Assembly (NCBI GenBank): GCA_001661515.1
Contig: LUVW01000013.1
Span: forward strand, 464,603 to 528,602
DNA from: Capniomyces stellatus
Taxonomy: Eukaryota; Kickxellomycota; Harpellomycetes; Harpellales; Legeriomycetaceae
Length of the DNA stretch: 64,000 nt
Direction: 5' to 3'
The position numbers were made by a program, and so were the translations under genes. Below the pieces are notes generated by a model. That model searched no databases and was not told the origin of the DNA. It saw only the letters and a list, made by a program, of their open reading frames with translations. Shown piece by piece: positions 1 to 11,100 of the stretch (positions within the stretch are counted from its first letter, which is position 1; every line of letters starts with the position of its first letter).

Positions 1-1200
1 TGCCAAGGTATTTTATACTTGCAATTAAAGCTTGTGTGTAAACCAGATATGTAAACCTTCAGCAGTGAAATATTACCATCCAACGAGTGTTTTTTTTTTA
101 CATTCTTAGCTTTTAAAATGGAGCGAAAAGTTAATTCCAACCAACCTCGCTTTTTTACTACTAGCCAACTTGTGAGAATTTCTGAATTTGCCAAGCATGG
201 TTTTCTTTTTCAAACTTTTACTTTTCAAGCTCGCTAAATTATCGTGCATTAATTTTGCTCGAATAAGACCATGTTTGGACAACAATGATTGTGCAGTTAG
301 CGTAAATCAACAACAATTTACGCTTGGGATGTTCCAAAATTATCCGAGAATTTTTGGCTTTTCTGGTGCAATACACTCAAGCGATCTGCAACTTCCATAC
401 CATCATGTTGATATCATATTGTTGCCCTAGAACCTTGAAACTCTGCAACATGTCTATTGGGCGCTTTGCCAAAAGTATTTCTCCAACATATCCTCTTGTC
501 CTTGCTATCCTCCCCCCCATTTCCCTCTTCGCTTTTGTTGGCGATTTAATCTTTTTATTTGCTATTGCACTTTACTTAATTCAGCTAATCGCTCGGATTT
601 AAGCATGGCAAGTCTTTTTTATTACTGTTCCGTATCAGCCTGGCATGTTTGCTGGCTTGAAATATTATGATTGGCAGTAGAGACTTGGACTGGTGGGATC
701 TGTCACTTCATATTTGATATTGCGCCGTTAGCACCTTGTACAAGTTGCCTCTTTCTTTCTCACTTGTTAATTTTATTCACAGTACCAAATGTTTTCAGAG
801 AACTATTCGATAGTTATGAAAGTATGCGTTATTTTACATGGCAGCGCACCAACCAGAGTAAGTCCGTCAATTTAACCCCAATCTTGAGTAACCAATTGGT
901 TTGCTTTGTGAACCTGGGATAAAGATATTTCCTGCTGTATAAAACTCCTAATGACGAATTAATAACTGACGTAAACATGAAACCTGAACTGATCAAAGTC
1001 AAAAACGCAATGTATAAAATCCTGTAATAAGCCATCACTTTGTAATTGTCTGAGCTCTAAACTCATCAACATGAGGGGTTTCTATTTGTAGACTGGTAAG
1101 ATAAAAAAGCAAAAAGCAAAAAAACAAAAGGGCTCCTAAACTTTTCTTTAAAAAGAAAAAGAAGGAAAAAATGAGTTAAATATTGAAAAAACGAAAGGGA
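1..1200. other. Intergenic, no supported gene
   Basis: AT-rich sequence with only short open frames whose translations look random and join to nothing recognisable. The last part (about 1100-1200) is A-rich leader-like sequence ahead of the RidA gene. I see no RNA gene or mobile element. Confidence 0.5.
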
Positions 1201-1215
1201 TCAATCCAGCAGAGC

Positions 1216-1223
1216 TATAAATA
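1216..1223 (+). promoter_or_regulatory. TATA box of the RidA gene
   Basis: The sequence TATAAATA lies 103 nt upstream of the RidA start codon in an otherwise mixed-composition stretch. Its position fits a core promoter with a leader of roughly 70 nt. This is inference from sequence and spacing only. Confidence 0.45.
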
Positions 1224-1325
1224 CAAGGACACTTTCTCCAAGCTCAAAAAAAATATTCAAATATAATATCAAAGATTTTATAAATCATTTGCTTTGAATT
1301 ACCATCAGTACAACTAACTTTCAAA

Positions 1326-2048
1326 ATGGCCGGAATAACAGAAGTCGTGCTCCCAAACCTGGCCCCATCAACTGGCCCATACTGTAAGTAGACTTGCCGA
1401 AAACAATACGTTTGAATTTGACCAAAAATTAAACCTGGGAATAAAGTGTTAGCCAAAGCCAGATTTAGTTCCAAATGAAGCAGAAGAAGTATTGACAACA
1501 GCCTTGTTATAATTTCTGAAATGTTGTTCTAATTTTTAAACCCATATACAACTATTTATTATACATTAACAGCAAGCGGAATCGTCGCTAACGGATTTGT
1601 CTTTACCTCCGGACAACTTGCCTTTGACCTTGAAACCAGACAATTTGTCAACGGTGACATTACAGAACAAGCCGTAAATACAATTCTTTTGTACTAGATA
1701 TAAACCATTCCTTGCCCTTATTACTAGATATAAATCATTCAATGATCTTACTACTAGTTTAACAAAAGTGATTAAACTCAAATTGAATAACTTTAGAGAC
1801 TCGCCCTTCTTAACTTGAAGGCTGTCATTGAAGCTGCTGGATCTACAATGAACCACGTTGTGAAGGTCACCGTTTTCTTGTCTGACATTAAGGAATGGCC
1901 AGCTTTGAATGATGAATATGTTAAACACTTTGGCCGCCCAGCCCCAGCCCGCTCAGCTTTCCAAGTTGGAAACCTTCCACTAGGTGCCAAGGTCGAGATC
2001 GAAGCTGTTGCCGTTATCCCAACACATATTAAATCTTCGTCACTTTAA
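1326..2048 (+). CDS. RidA/YjgF/YER057c family enamine/imine deaminase
   Basis: Three exons: 1326-1383, 1573-1673, 1797-2048, joined by GT-AG introns to give 136 aa. The family hydrolyses reactive 2-aminoacrylate and related enamines/imines made by PLP enzymes and protects branched-chain amino acid metabolism. Hallmarks seen: GPYS near residue 17, FTSGQL at 30-35, RSAF with the substrate-binding Arg105, and VEIEAVAV at the C-terminus with Glu120. Length matches the usual 125-140 aa, and the three exons are needed to recover the full fold. The motif normally reads GPYSQA and here is GPYSSG. There is no obvious long presequence, so cytosolic location is possible but not shown. Yeast paralogues are Hmf1 and Mmf1; which one this matches cannot be told. 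Confidence 0.93.
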
Positions 2049-2102
2049 TAATTTCTATCAATGCACCCTTGTCGCTATATTTGCTTAGCGGGTTTACATA
2101 CC

Positions 2103-2108
2103 AATAAA
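2103..2108 (+). terminator. Poly(A) signal of the RidA gene
   Basis: AATAAA 55 nt after the RidA stop codon, within T/A-rich sequence; a canonical cleavage/polyadenylation signal by position. Confidence 0.4.
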
Positions 2109-2221
2109 CGTATACAAAACTCGCCAACAGCCGCATATATTTTTGCTTGCTTTATACAATCCATTTATTTTTATTTTGGTGTTTACTATTTCGGCTTTAC
2201 AGTTCTAATCGAGCTCTAATG

Positions 2222-2447
2222 CTACCTGAGCTCTAATTCTACTCGAGCTTGGGTTAATAGAGATACAATATACTGTTCATTCTGGCTATGACCCACAATT
2301 CCAGTGCAAGTTTGAGTATAGCTCTTCTCGACAACTATACTGCTGGCACTAGTAATACCAACACCCCTACTAGTTCTCTCGCTCTTTACTATACAATTTT
2401 GGCGCTAATTGATCGACGGCTCGCAGAATCTGGTTTGCCATAACCAT
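2222..2447 (-). CDS. Possible small two-exon gene, 56 aa, unknown function
   Basis: On the minus strand an ATG at 2447 opens a 19-codon exon (2447-2390) ending at a GTAAAG donor. A TATAG acceptor after a 55-nt intron opens a second exon (2334-2222) in matching phase, giving 56 aa. The protein starts MVMANQILRAVDQLAPKLYI and ends LLTQARVELELR, a helix-like composition with no low complexity. The N-terminus could extend upstream through another acceptor near 2460. A 51-codon plus-strand frame (2288-2443) overlaps and is a rival reading. I recognise no family. It lies between the RidA and LRR genes. Confidence 0.35.
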
Positions 2448-2896
2448 GATCTTGTTTACGAGCAAGGCTGATGAAAGGAAAAATAATTTTAATTTAGATC
2501 AGGTATATCTAGCTTTCATTAGCCAATTGTTGTTATGAGCCAGGTTGTTTGATATATTTTATTACGCTATTGAAGAAAAGAAAAAAAATAGTAATCGATG
2601 ATTTGTTATTAGAGTAAAATTTTGCAAAGTGTTATTTAACAGAAATCAAAATCGTAAATTACTTTTTTTTTTTTTTTGTAGCTAGTTTTTTTGTCGAGTT
2701 ATTGCTGAAATATTTTTATTTTACCAATTCCTCAAAAAACTAGCTTATAAATGTTCTGAATAACCTTTACTAATAACTATTTTCTTTCAAAGGCAGCAAC
2801 GGCTCAGCAATAAAGGAGTGATCAGATAGCAAAAGATAGCGATATATATAGATACAACAATATAAATAGAATACCATTTAAACAATAAAAATAAAA
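2448..2896. other. Intergenic leader of the LRR gene
   Basis: AT-rich, with a 17-T run near 2664-2680 and A-rich sequence directly before the LRR start codon. Nothing else supported. Confidence 0.4.
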
Positions 2897-4605
2897 ATGA
2901 AATTGACGCCTACATTTCTTTCGACGTATGTGTCTCAACCACTGCATCAAGTAGTCGAGCTAAATCTTGCAAACAAAGAAATTAACCACATTGAGGATAT
3001 CTCATGCTGCACCAACCTGAGAAAGATAGTGTTGACAAACAACAAGATAAAGTCGAATGAATCATTAAATGGGTTGAGGTACGTTACAGATTTAGCATAC
3101 CTAAACATGTCTGGGAATCAGCTGGATTCGCTTAGCGGTGTTGAACATTTGACAAATTTGACAGGTTAGAATCGAACAAATTTTATACTACTATTTTTTT
3201 AATAATAAAAAATAATTGGTTGTACTGCATAAACATGTTAGCAAGTATAGCTGAGGGTGAATGTTTTCAAAAACATACAAATGACGTTTGATGTTGGCTG
3301 TTTTCAATCCAATTTAATTTTGTCTGTTTGTTACTGTTTATTTAGTTCTGAATTTCAGCAACAATGAGATAGCACGGATTCCACTGAGTATCGCGCAATG
3401 CACAAAACTCAAAGCGCTTATTCTAAACAACAACAAATTAAAGAGAATCGAAAATATATTCACATTGAGCGAACTGAACACATTAGGTAAGAACGGTGCA
3501 CAGCAACTTTATGCATAAAAACAACAAATTAAACATTGGAAGTTGGATAAAGTTGGATATATCTCCGATTTTAAACTTATTGTGTCTTTTGATCTTTTCT
3601 GTACAACAATTAGTTGTCTCCCACAATGAAATCGAAAGCATTGACGGGCTGAACAAATTGCCAGAACTTACAAAAATAAGTGTGGCTCATAATAAGCTCA
3701 GAACAATTCCAAACATTGGCGAGTCCGAGGTTATGAAGGAGATGAGACTAAACAACAATAGAATACTTGCCGTTCCCGAGTACATTTCCAACTGTGTAGC
3801 ACTGTCGGTGTTGGATCTGGGTAATAACATAATCAAAGACTTTGCATCTGTTGAGTCGCTTAGATCGCTTCGTCATTTGACAAATCTTAACCTCAAAGGA
3901 AACACCATTGCTAGTCTGGAGGGATATCGCGAAAAGGTACAGTTTGGCATCAGCCAGCCGTATATAACTTCGTCAGTATATGTATGTACACTTAGCATTA
4001 TGTGTTCAGTTTGATTAAAACAATTTGGCTTTTTTATTTTGTAGATTCTTGAAATGATCCCCACCTTAAGGATTCTAGACGGACAAAGGTTTGACCCCAA
4101 GTTTTTGCAGAGGAAGGAAAAAAGGGCTGTGATTGCAGAGATTGCAGTTAGAGAAAGCAAAGAAAAGGAGTTGGGGCTGAGGCCAGGCACACTGAAGCCT
4201 AAGCATCTTAAAAAGAGAAAGGGTGATGGCGAGGATAGCTCCAAAGAGCCCAAAAAAAGAAATGTCGAAAAAAAAAGCGATGGCAGCAGCAGTGATGGAG
4301 GTGCAAGCAATGCGTCAGAGATCTCAGATGCTGAAAACGAGACTGATTCCAGCGATAAAGCGAGTGGTGAGGACAAGGTTCGCTCAAAGAGCTTCAAGAA
4401 AAGCTATAGCTCAAAGCCACCAATGAACCGTAATAAAAAGCCAAACGCGCCATTGGCAAATCGAAACAACAGGTTTAGCGGGCCTCCTAAAGGCAGAACT
4501 CCTGACTCGGGGGGCCGACCAAACAAAAGACCCTTCACCGCTGGTGGAAAAGGGAAGCAAGATTTTCAAAAGTTCAAGGGCAAGGACTCGAGTAGGCAAG
4601 AATGA
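2897..4605 (+). CDS. SDS22-like leucine-rich repeat protein with basic tail
   Basis: Four exons: 2897-3164, 3346-3486, 3614-3936, 4045-4605, giving 430 aa. Residues about 18-245 form roughly eight 22-residue LRRs of the SDS22 kind, with repeating LxxLxLxxNxI patterns (VELNLANKEI, TNLRKIVLTNNKIK, LNTLVVSHNEIESIDGL). An LRR-cap-like segment follows (MIPTLRILDGQRF). The C-terminal 180 residues are highly charged and disordered, rich in K, R, S and E with many KK and KR pairs, as in nucleolar or RNA-binding tails. Exon ends fall inside LRRs and every junction restores the repeat register, which supports the splicing. Such repeats bind proteins; the partner cannot be told. PP1-regulatory or nucleolar assembly roles are possible but not shown. 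Confidence 0.85.
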
Positions 4606-4947
4606 GCAGTAGATTAACGCAGTGTTGGCTGAGTTTTCAATCAACTAAATAGACTGGCCATTGTTATATAATTTTTGAGCCCAGCACATTTGTTTTTATG
4701 CACACTTTTAATAAAACTCTGCCAAAGAGATGACGCACAAATCTTTGAGCCTAAAACTTTTTCTGGGTAAATTCCCATTTTGTTATTTGTTTTGTTGACT
4801 CCCCGTTTTATTTTTATGGCTACCATGGTTGGGTTTTCTGCAGCTAAACTTGCAATGAAGATTACAAAAATAAAATAAATAAATAGAAAGAAACTGCAAA
4901 GTTTTAAAAGTAAAAGGTAACAACCAAATAGGCTAAACTAAACTAAA
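4606..4947. other. Convergent 3' region
   Basis: Spacer between the LRR gene and the convergent dehydratase gene. It holds an AATAAA at 4710-4715, 105 nt after the LRR stop, likely its poly(A) signal. Nothing else seen. Confidence 0.4.
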
Positions 4948-6036
4948 CTAAACCTTGGAGATTATGGCATTCCCTGACATTGCCAGACCACCCTCGTTGT
5001 TCAGAACCCACAGCTCGCATTTCAACTTATCGGGACTTCCGCCAGAGTCTAGCTCGGCTTTTAGCTTGGGCTCCCATCTTCCGCATAAGGTCATTAGGTG
5101 GTCGACGTAAAGTGGGCTTACTGCACGGTAGGTGAATGACAAGAGCTTGTATCCATTGGGCATGTTGCAACGTAAATGATCAAGCAACAACGTACACGTG
5201 AGTGGGCCATGCACCAAAATGTTGGGATGTCTTTCAACCTCGTTGCTGTATGGGTAGTCATAATGAATGCGGTGTGAATTCCACGTCAATGCAGAGTACC
5301 TGAAGAGGGAAATTTGAGTTGGTTTTAGTGTGTGCCAGAACTCGGGCGTGCTTTTAGCCTTGATGATTTTTCTACCAGGGTTCATTTTTGTCATGTAAGC
5401 GAGCTCGCGTCTTTCGCTTAAGCTGAATCCGTTTTCGTTAAACACATCGCGCTTAATTCCAACAATTACCAGTGGGCCACCAGCCTCCTCATTTCGGAAT
5501 TTTTCCTTGACATTGTCGATTTCAACAATCAGCTCTGTCTTTTGCCCAACCCGGAGTGGGTTTCTGATGTCAAAGTTCAAACTTCCGCCAGCCCAAACTC
5601 TTTGGTTGTATGGATCCGATGGAGATTCTCCAGCAAAGTAGCCATCAAATGAAAGCTCCTTTTCTGTGAAATTTTGCCAGTAATGCAATAAATGGTAATT
5701 GGGCGGTAGCTCTGTTCCTACTTTTGCTTCGCGTGTTTCGGGATCTATCTCGATTTCCCCGTAGCTCTTAGGCAAAAGCGGCGACATTGTGCTATGCATA
5801 TACGTGAGCGGCTTTCCACTCAGAATCTCTGGGTACTTGGCTTTGACGTTTAACACGTGGTTGGTCCATTCATCAACAGATGGATATTTGTCACTGGTGC
5901 TGGTGCCAGCAGGGCTACTTTCCAGCTTCCTTCCCTTGGAGGCAAAACGAGCGTTTGTGCCGGTGGCGTTTCTAAATACGGCGGCTTTATTAAAGAGCCC
6001 TTTGTTTAAAGGTCTGAATCTGTTTATTGAGAGCAT
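4948..6036 (-). CDS. HTD2: Mitochondrial 3-hydroxyacyl-thioester dehydratase (Htd2-like)
   Basis: Single exon, 362 aa. It resembles fungal Htd2 and the FAS1-like/mesaconyl-CoA hydratase group: double hotdog proteins that dehydrate 3-hydroxyacyl-ACP in mitochondrial type II fatty-acid synthesis, the source of the lipoate precursor. The N-terminus (MLSINRFRPLNKGLFNKAAV) has Arg, Lys and hydrophobics and no acidic residues for about 35 residues, typical of a mitochondrial presequence. The N-terminal hotdog carries LLPKSYGEIEIDPETREAKV and WAGGSLNF. The C-terminal one carries the hydratase 2 signature SHRIHYDYPYSNEVE...ILVHGPL at about residues 257-280. Length is somewhat above yeast Htd2 (about 280 aa). 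Substrate range (ACP or CoA thioesters) cannot be decided. Confidence 0.88.
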   Translation of the reverse strand: MLSINRFRPLNKGLFNKAAVFRNATGTNARFASKGRKLESSPAGTSTSDKYPSVDEWTNHVLNVKAKYPEILSGKPLTYMHSTMSPLLPKSYGEIEIDPETREAKVGTELPPNYHLLHYWQNFTEKELSFDGYFAGESPSDPYNQRVWAGGSLNFDIRNPLRVGQKTELIVEIDNVKEKFRNEEAGGPLVIVGIKRDVFNENGFSLSERRELAYMTKMNPGRKIIKAKSTPEFWHTLKPTQISLFRYSALTWNSHRIHYDYPYSNEVERHPNILVHGPLTCTLLLDHLRCNMPNGYKLLSFTYRAVSPLYVDHLMTLCGRWEPKLKAELDSGGSPDKLKCELWVLNNEGGLAMSGNAIISKV

Positions 6037-6646
6037 TTGAAACTTTGTTTAAAAGCACTTTAGTTGCTTGGCTTTTATTATTATTGCTATTTTATTTTAT
6101 TTGTTATTTATTATTAATAGTTAAAGGATAGTAAAGTAGAGACAAAAGGCGTAATTAATTGAAGGCTGTCGGCTCTTTCTAATTATTCAGTCCTTTTTAT
6201 GACCTTATTTGGAATGAAAGCAAAAGCGAAATTTGGTTGTATAGAGAAAAAAATGGCAATGTTATTATTCTATCCGGATATATTTTCAGTTGGGTTCGTT
6301 TCAAATCACAATCTACTAATTCGTCACAAACCCAAGTTTGGTAATTTTCCACATGATTATGATGGAAAGTAAATTCTATTGAATTGTTTGGATTTCAATC
6401 CTATTTGATTCTAGTCTCATTGCTTTTGAACCTGCAAACATACTTTACATGCTGTTTTTCTGGTTTGAGCTTTTTGCTATGCCTAAATCCTCCCCCCCCC
6501 CTTAAAATCATCAAGTGAGCATTTGTTGGCGGAAATTGGTGTAACATAGCTAAAAGTATTGGCTTTCAACTTTAATCCCAAAACCAAGGCAAGTGGTTCA
6601 TCTGATTATTATAGATAGAACACTAGTTGATTTCTCCTGACCCAAA
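6037..6646. other. Intergenic with poly(C) run
   Basis: Divergent spacer upstream of HTD2 and of the 61-aa gene. A run of 10 C lies at 6492-6501 in otherwise AT-rich DNA. No coding signal seen. Confidence 0.4.
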
Positions 6647-6930
6647 ATGGTAGTTGGGCCAGCTCTAAAGCGTACCGAAAGATATCTGTGTTTTGAATGG
6701 AAGGAAGATGCCACCGGACACCGAATAAACACTTATTACCTGGTGAGTAAGCTATCTAGCGATATATCATCGAGTTTTGAGTAATCAAACAGTGAGTTGC
6801 TTCAACCAAATTCGATGACAGAAAAGCTTGTATATCACAGGCGCGTTTACATAAGAGCAACAGGGAATACAAAGTTGTGCAGAGGCCATGGTACACAATT
6901 AATAAAATATTTGCATTGATTAGCGAATAG
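6647..6930 (+). CDS. Small two-exon gene, 61 aa, unknown function
   Basis: Exon 1 (6647-6742) starts at an ATG in good context (AAAATGG), has 32 codons and ends exactly at a GTGAGT donor. A CACAG acceptor at 6839-6840 opens exon 2 (6841-6930), in phase, 29 codons and a stop. The 61-aa product is basic and aromatic-rich (RYLCFEWKEDATGHRIN near the start, QRPWYTINKI near the end) with no membrane segment. Donor, acceptor, start context and clean phase make chance unlikely, though the protein is too short for certainty. I do not recognise the family; small mitochondrial complex subunits often look like this, but that is a guess. Confidence 0.55.
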
Positions 6931-8130
6931 CTGACCAGTTAAACAAACAACTAGGCAAGGTGATGTGATTTGATGTGATGTGATGCGTGCGATTTAACAT
7001 GACGGAATTATTTAAACGAAGACTATAATAACGGATGTGTATTTAGTTATACAGGTTGTGCCGCCTGGATAAAATTGCAACGGTAAAAAGCAGTAGCAAA
7101 ATAGCGGAAAATAGCAAATTGGTGGGATTTGTTTGTTGTAAGTTGCCTATTTGTTTAGACGGACTAAAATGCCCAACATCGTCAGGCAATTGTTCAATAA
7201 CAATACCTTTGTCTTAAAATCAACCTTTTCCCTGTAGACCATTTGCTCGTTAATAAAATATCGACAATATGACGATAAAGTTACACCAGGAGGGGGGGGG
7301 GGAAGGAAAAGTAAAGCAAAACAGAGATTAAAGCCCAGAAAGGTAAAGTGTGGTATTGATTGATGCGCTATTCATTTTTTTTCCTAATATAAAGTATCTT
7401 ATGTGTTATTCAGACTTACAGTGGTAATTGCAGCTCTTGTTTGAAGTAAGAGTTGGTAAAAAGTGTATAACTAACGAACGTATTCATGGTTGAAAGGTTG
7501 GATTAAAGAATTCCTTCTTCACAGCCATACTAGCTAGTAATTAATTAATTAATTAATTAATTATTGGTCTTGGAAATTAATTAGTCTGCTAATTCAATTT
7601 TCTTCTCTAAATTAGTGCCAAAGCAAAGAAAAAAAGAAAAAAAAGAGCAAATATATAGTTGAATACCCGAATAAAGGGCCCTCTGTTGTACTCTTACTGG
7701 CGGTGTTGAATTTAACATACTTTTGTTAACAAACATCAAGAACCTGGAGACAAGTAACAAATATACAAGAGCTTTCTTTATTCTGGATACAGTGTTACTT
7801 GATTTATTGGTAGAAATTCAGGAACTGTTTATTTTTGTTCTTGTTTTTGAAGACAGTAGATAAAGTAGGGAGAGTAGGATATAGATAAATAAGCACGAAT
7901 ACGGATAGTTTACTAAAGCAAAAAGAAAAGGCAAAACATTCCAAGTAGAAACAAAGGTACTATCAGAAAGAAAGAAACGGAATTATTCAGAGTGTGGAAT
8001 AAATGTTATAACGGCATAAACGCATCATTTTAAAGAAAAGAGTGAAGAGTAAGAATTATACTGCTTGTACAAACAGGGATTTGTGAAGAAGTACAAGCAA
8101 TCATCGATATAACCCAATACATCAAGTAGT
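6931..8130. other. Intergenic and long leader of the Tapt1-family gene
   Basis: 1.2 kb without a coding signal. It holds an 11-G run at 7292-7302, a TAAT tetranucleotide repeat at 7538-7564, and from about 7840 an A/G-rich stretch that continues into the large open frame and looks like its 5' leader. Confidence 0.45.
7538..7564. repeat. TAAT tetranucleotide microsatellite
   Basis: About six units of TAAT in tandem. The array is self-complementary and could form a hairpin. Confidence 0.8.
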
Positions 8131-11100
8131 ATGATAACACGCAGCGCATTTGAGGAGGATGTTGTAGATGGTAGGAAGACAGTGGTAGTGAATACCGAAC
8201 CGAGTATGAAAACCGAGCATAAGCAAAAGAGCGACAAGGTTCTTGGAGATAATTGGTTAAATGGAAACCAAGGGTTTAGCAGCGTGGTGAAAGCGGTGGC
8301 GAATGGTGGCGATAGACAGGGGAAAAGCCGGGCTTTTGAGAAGCTCGAGGGCAAAACAAAATACAATTCAGACATGGAGGTGAATAGAACAAGGAATGAG
8401 CGGAGAGCTAGGATAAGAGAAACACGCGATAGATTAAATGTAAATACGGGGCCTATTGGAAATAAAGATACGGATGGTAGAGTTGACAAATCCGTTCAGC
8501 AGGGGTTTACAGGGCTAAAACAGGCGACAGAAAATAATATAGATCGATTTGCAGAGACAAGCAAAGACATGTTGCGAAAAGGCAGATATAAATCGTTTAC
8601 GCAGATAGAGATGAGCAGGATAATGAAGAGATATAACAGCGAGGATATAGACAAGCTGGCGGTGCACAAAAGGCGAAGGAGGTACAGGTCTATTTCGGTG
8701 CCGAGCTTGATTAGAAACAGCTTGGCGGGGATGGCCAGCGCAGACAGCAGACGCGAAAGGGGAGGGCAAAACAGCGAGAGAGGTTTAGGTGGAGAGAGGG
8801 AGAGATTGATGGTTCAAAAGAAGCCAGCCAAGATAATCACAGAGAGATTGGGCTCGGCAGGATCAGGATCAGGAGCTGGAGCTGACGTGACGGGGGAGGG
8901 CGGAGAAGGAATGGTGATAGTGTTAAAGGAGCAAAAGGGGCGAGAATTGGGGCTGAGAAGACAGAAATCGTCGTCGTTATGGGAGCAATTCCAAACAATG
9001 TTGAGTGAGGTGGATACAGAGCAGCAGGCAGAACTAAAGAGGCACAGAGTGATACATTTCCTGCTTGTTCCGTGGGAGATAGAAAAGCTTATGGTATTAG
9101 GGATAGTGATATGTGGGGCATCGATGTTGCAAACATTTGTGGGACTACCGGCAAAAGCAGTGCTGGGAGCGATTCAGATGTTTAGAGGGGCTGTGATGAA
9201 AGTAAAAAACAGAGTGGAGAGCGGGGCTCGGGCTCGGGCTCGGACTCGGACTCGGACTCGGACTCAGGCGGTCGAGTGGCCGTCGGTAGAGAGAGCAACG
9301 GAGATGGTAAAATTTGGAGTGGTTGTGGTGACATGCATACTTGTAGGCAAGGTCGATGCAGCGAAAGCCTACCACTCAATACGAGCGCAGTCTTCGTTGA
9401 AGCTCTACTTTATATACAACAGTTTGGAGCTGTTTGACAAGCTGCTGTCATCGCTGGGGCTGGACATAATAGATTCTTTGCATGTAAGCATCAAGGAAGC
9501 CTATGACAGTAGCCGGAGCTGCGGGTATAGAGCAACCGTGGCGGTTGGGCACTCGATGCTGAGTCTGCTGTATGTGACCATCCACTCGTTGGCTCTGTAC
9601 TATCAGGTTCTTACGCTGAACGTTGCCGTGAACGCGTATAGCCAACAGCTGGTGTCGCTGCTGATATCAAACCAGTTTGTGGAGCTTAAAGGAAACATTT
9701 TGAAGAAGTTTGAAAAGGAAAATCTGTTCCAGCTGACGTGCGGGGATGTTGTAGAGAGATTCCAAGAACTAGTTATGCTGGGACTGATAGTACTGCGGAA
9801 TTTTATAGAGCTGAACGGAACCAGCATTGGGAGCTGGTCTATAAGCACAGACCCGCTTTTTTCCAGAGTGCTGATTCCTGCGTTTATGGTGATTGGGACG
9901 GAGCTTCTGGTTGACTGGGTCAAACACTCGTTTATCACAAAATACAACTGGCTACGCCCGCAGATCTACACCAAGTACGGCCACGTACTGTGCAAAGACT
10001 TGGCAGGCGCCCACCCCGATGGCGACGTGGGTGATGCTGGGTCACCAGACTTCAACCTTCTAGCCTCACCAAACAGTCCAAACAGCCCAAGTAGTCCAAG
10101 TAGTCCAAGTAGTCCAAGCAGTCCAAGCAGTCCAAGCAGTCCAAACGCTAAACACAAGCAGCCAAAGTTTTTGTCAGCCGACCAAACATGTTCTGTTGCA
10201 AGAAGAATGGGCTTTCTGCCTCTTCCGCTACTATCGGTTGTTGTGCTTATGGTGACCCAGTCCATAAGTCTACTCATGGGTCCATTCCCTTCCCTGTCGG
10301 CGTTTGCTGTGCTGCTGCAGCTATCGACCCGCTACCTCATTTCTACTCTAACATGGCCGCTTCTGTTTGCATCAACCACCGCATTTCCCTTTTTTTCTGA
10401 TCTGGCTAGCAACTACTGCCAGCCGATGCTTGGTGTTACCAACTCCGTTATACACGAGTTATTCGCTGCTTTGGAGCACAACTTTCCGCAGTTTATGCAC
10501 ACGACCTCGCACTACCTAAACGTGTCAATGCACTATGCATCCAGCCATGCTCTTCCAGGAGTAAGAGGTCTAGCACACTCAGTCGGTACCTTTGCGCATC
10601 TAGAAAGTGTATACTCTGCCTTTAATCGCACAGTCACTAGACTCGGTCCATATGCTCCCAGATTAACAACCCGTGATATGACTGATTTGGAGCTTCGCAA
10701 GGTCCAAAGTTTGGTCTACTTTGTTTTATTTGTTTTGGTGTTTTACATCTTTTTATCTATTATAAACCTCCTGCTAAGTTTCAGACTACGCCAATATGCC
10801 CTTACAAGGTATTTGGGCTACAGTAAATCCGCTGCACGTGCTGGAAATTCCCTGCTTTTCACCAACACCACCACTGATCTGCATAAGACAGCTGTTATCA
10901 ATGACAACTCCATTATTCTGTCTTCAAGCCGTGAATCTCCGAAAGACAACTCCTCACTCAAGTTGCCGCTTAAACAGTCGCCGGCCGCAGATTCCTCAAA
11001 GTCCATTGTTCCTGCAATCCTTGTAAATTCCAACCCCATTTCTGAAGCCCCAAACACCGAAAACATCCAGTTTGATGATTCAACCAAAAAGAACGACTTG

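Noticed and set aside
2288..2443. 51-codon plus-strand frame
   Set aside because: Overlaps the better-supported spliced minus-strand candidate; a rival reading rather than a separate feature.
10072..10143. CRISPR-like direct repeats
   Set aside because: Nine-base units without spacers, in frame inside a coding sequence of a eukaryote: an ordinary minisatellite.
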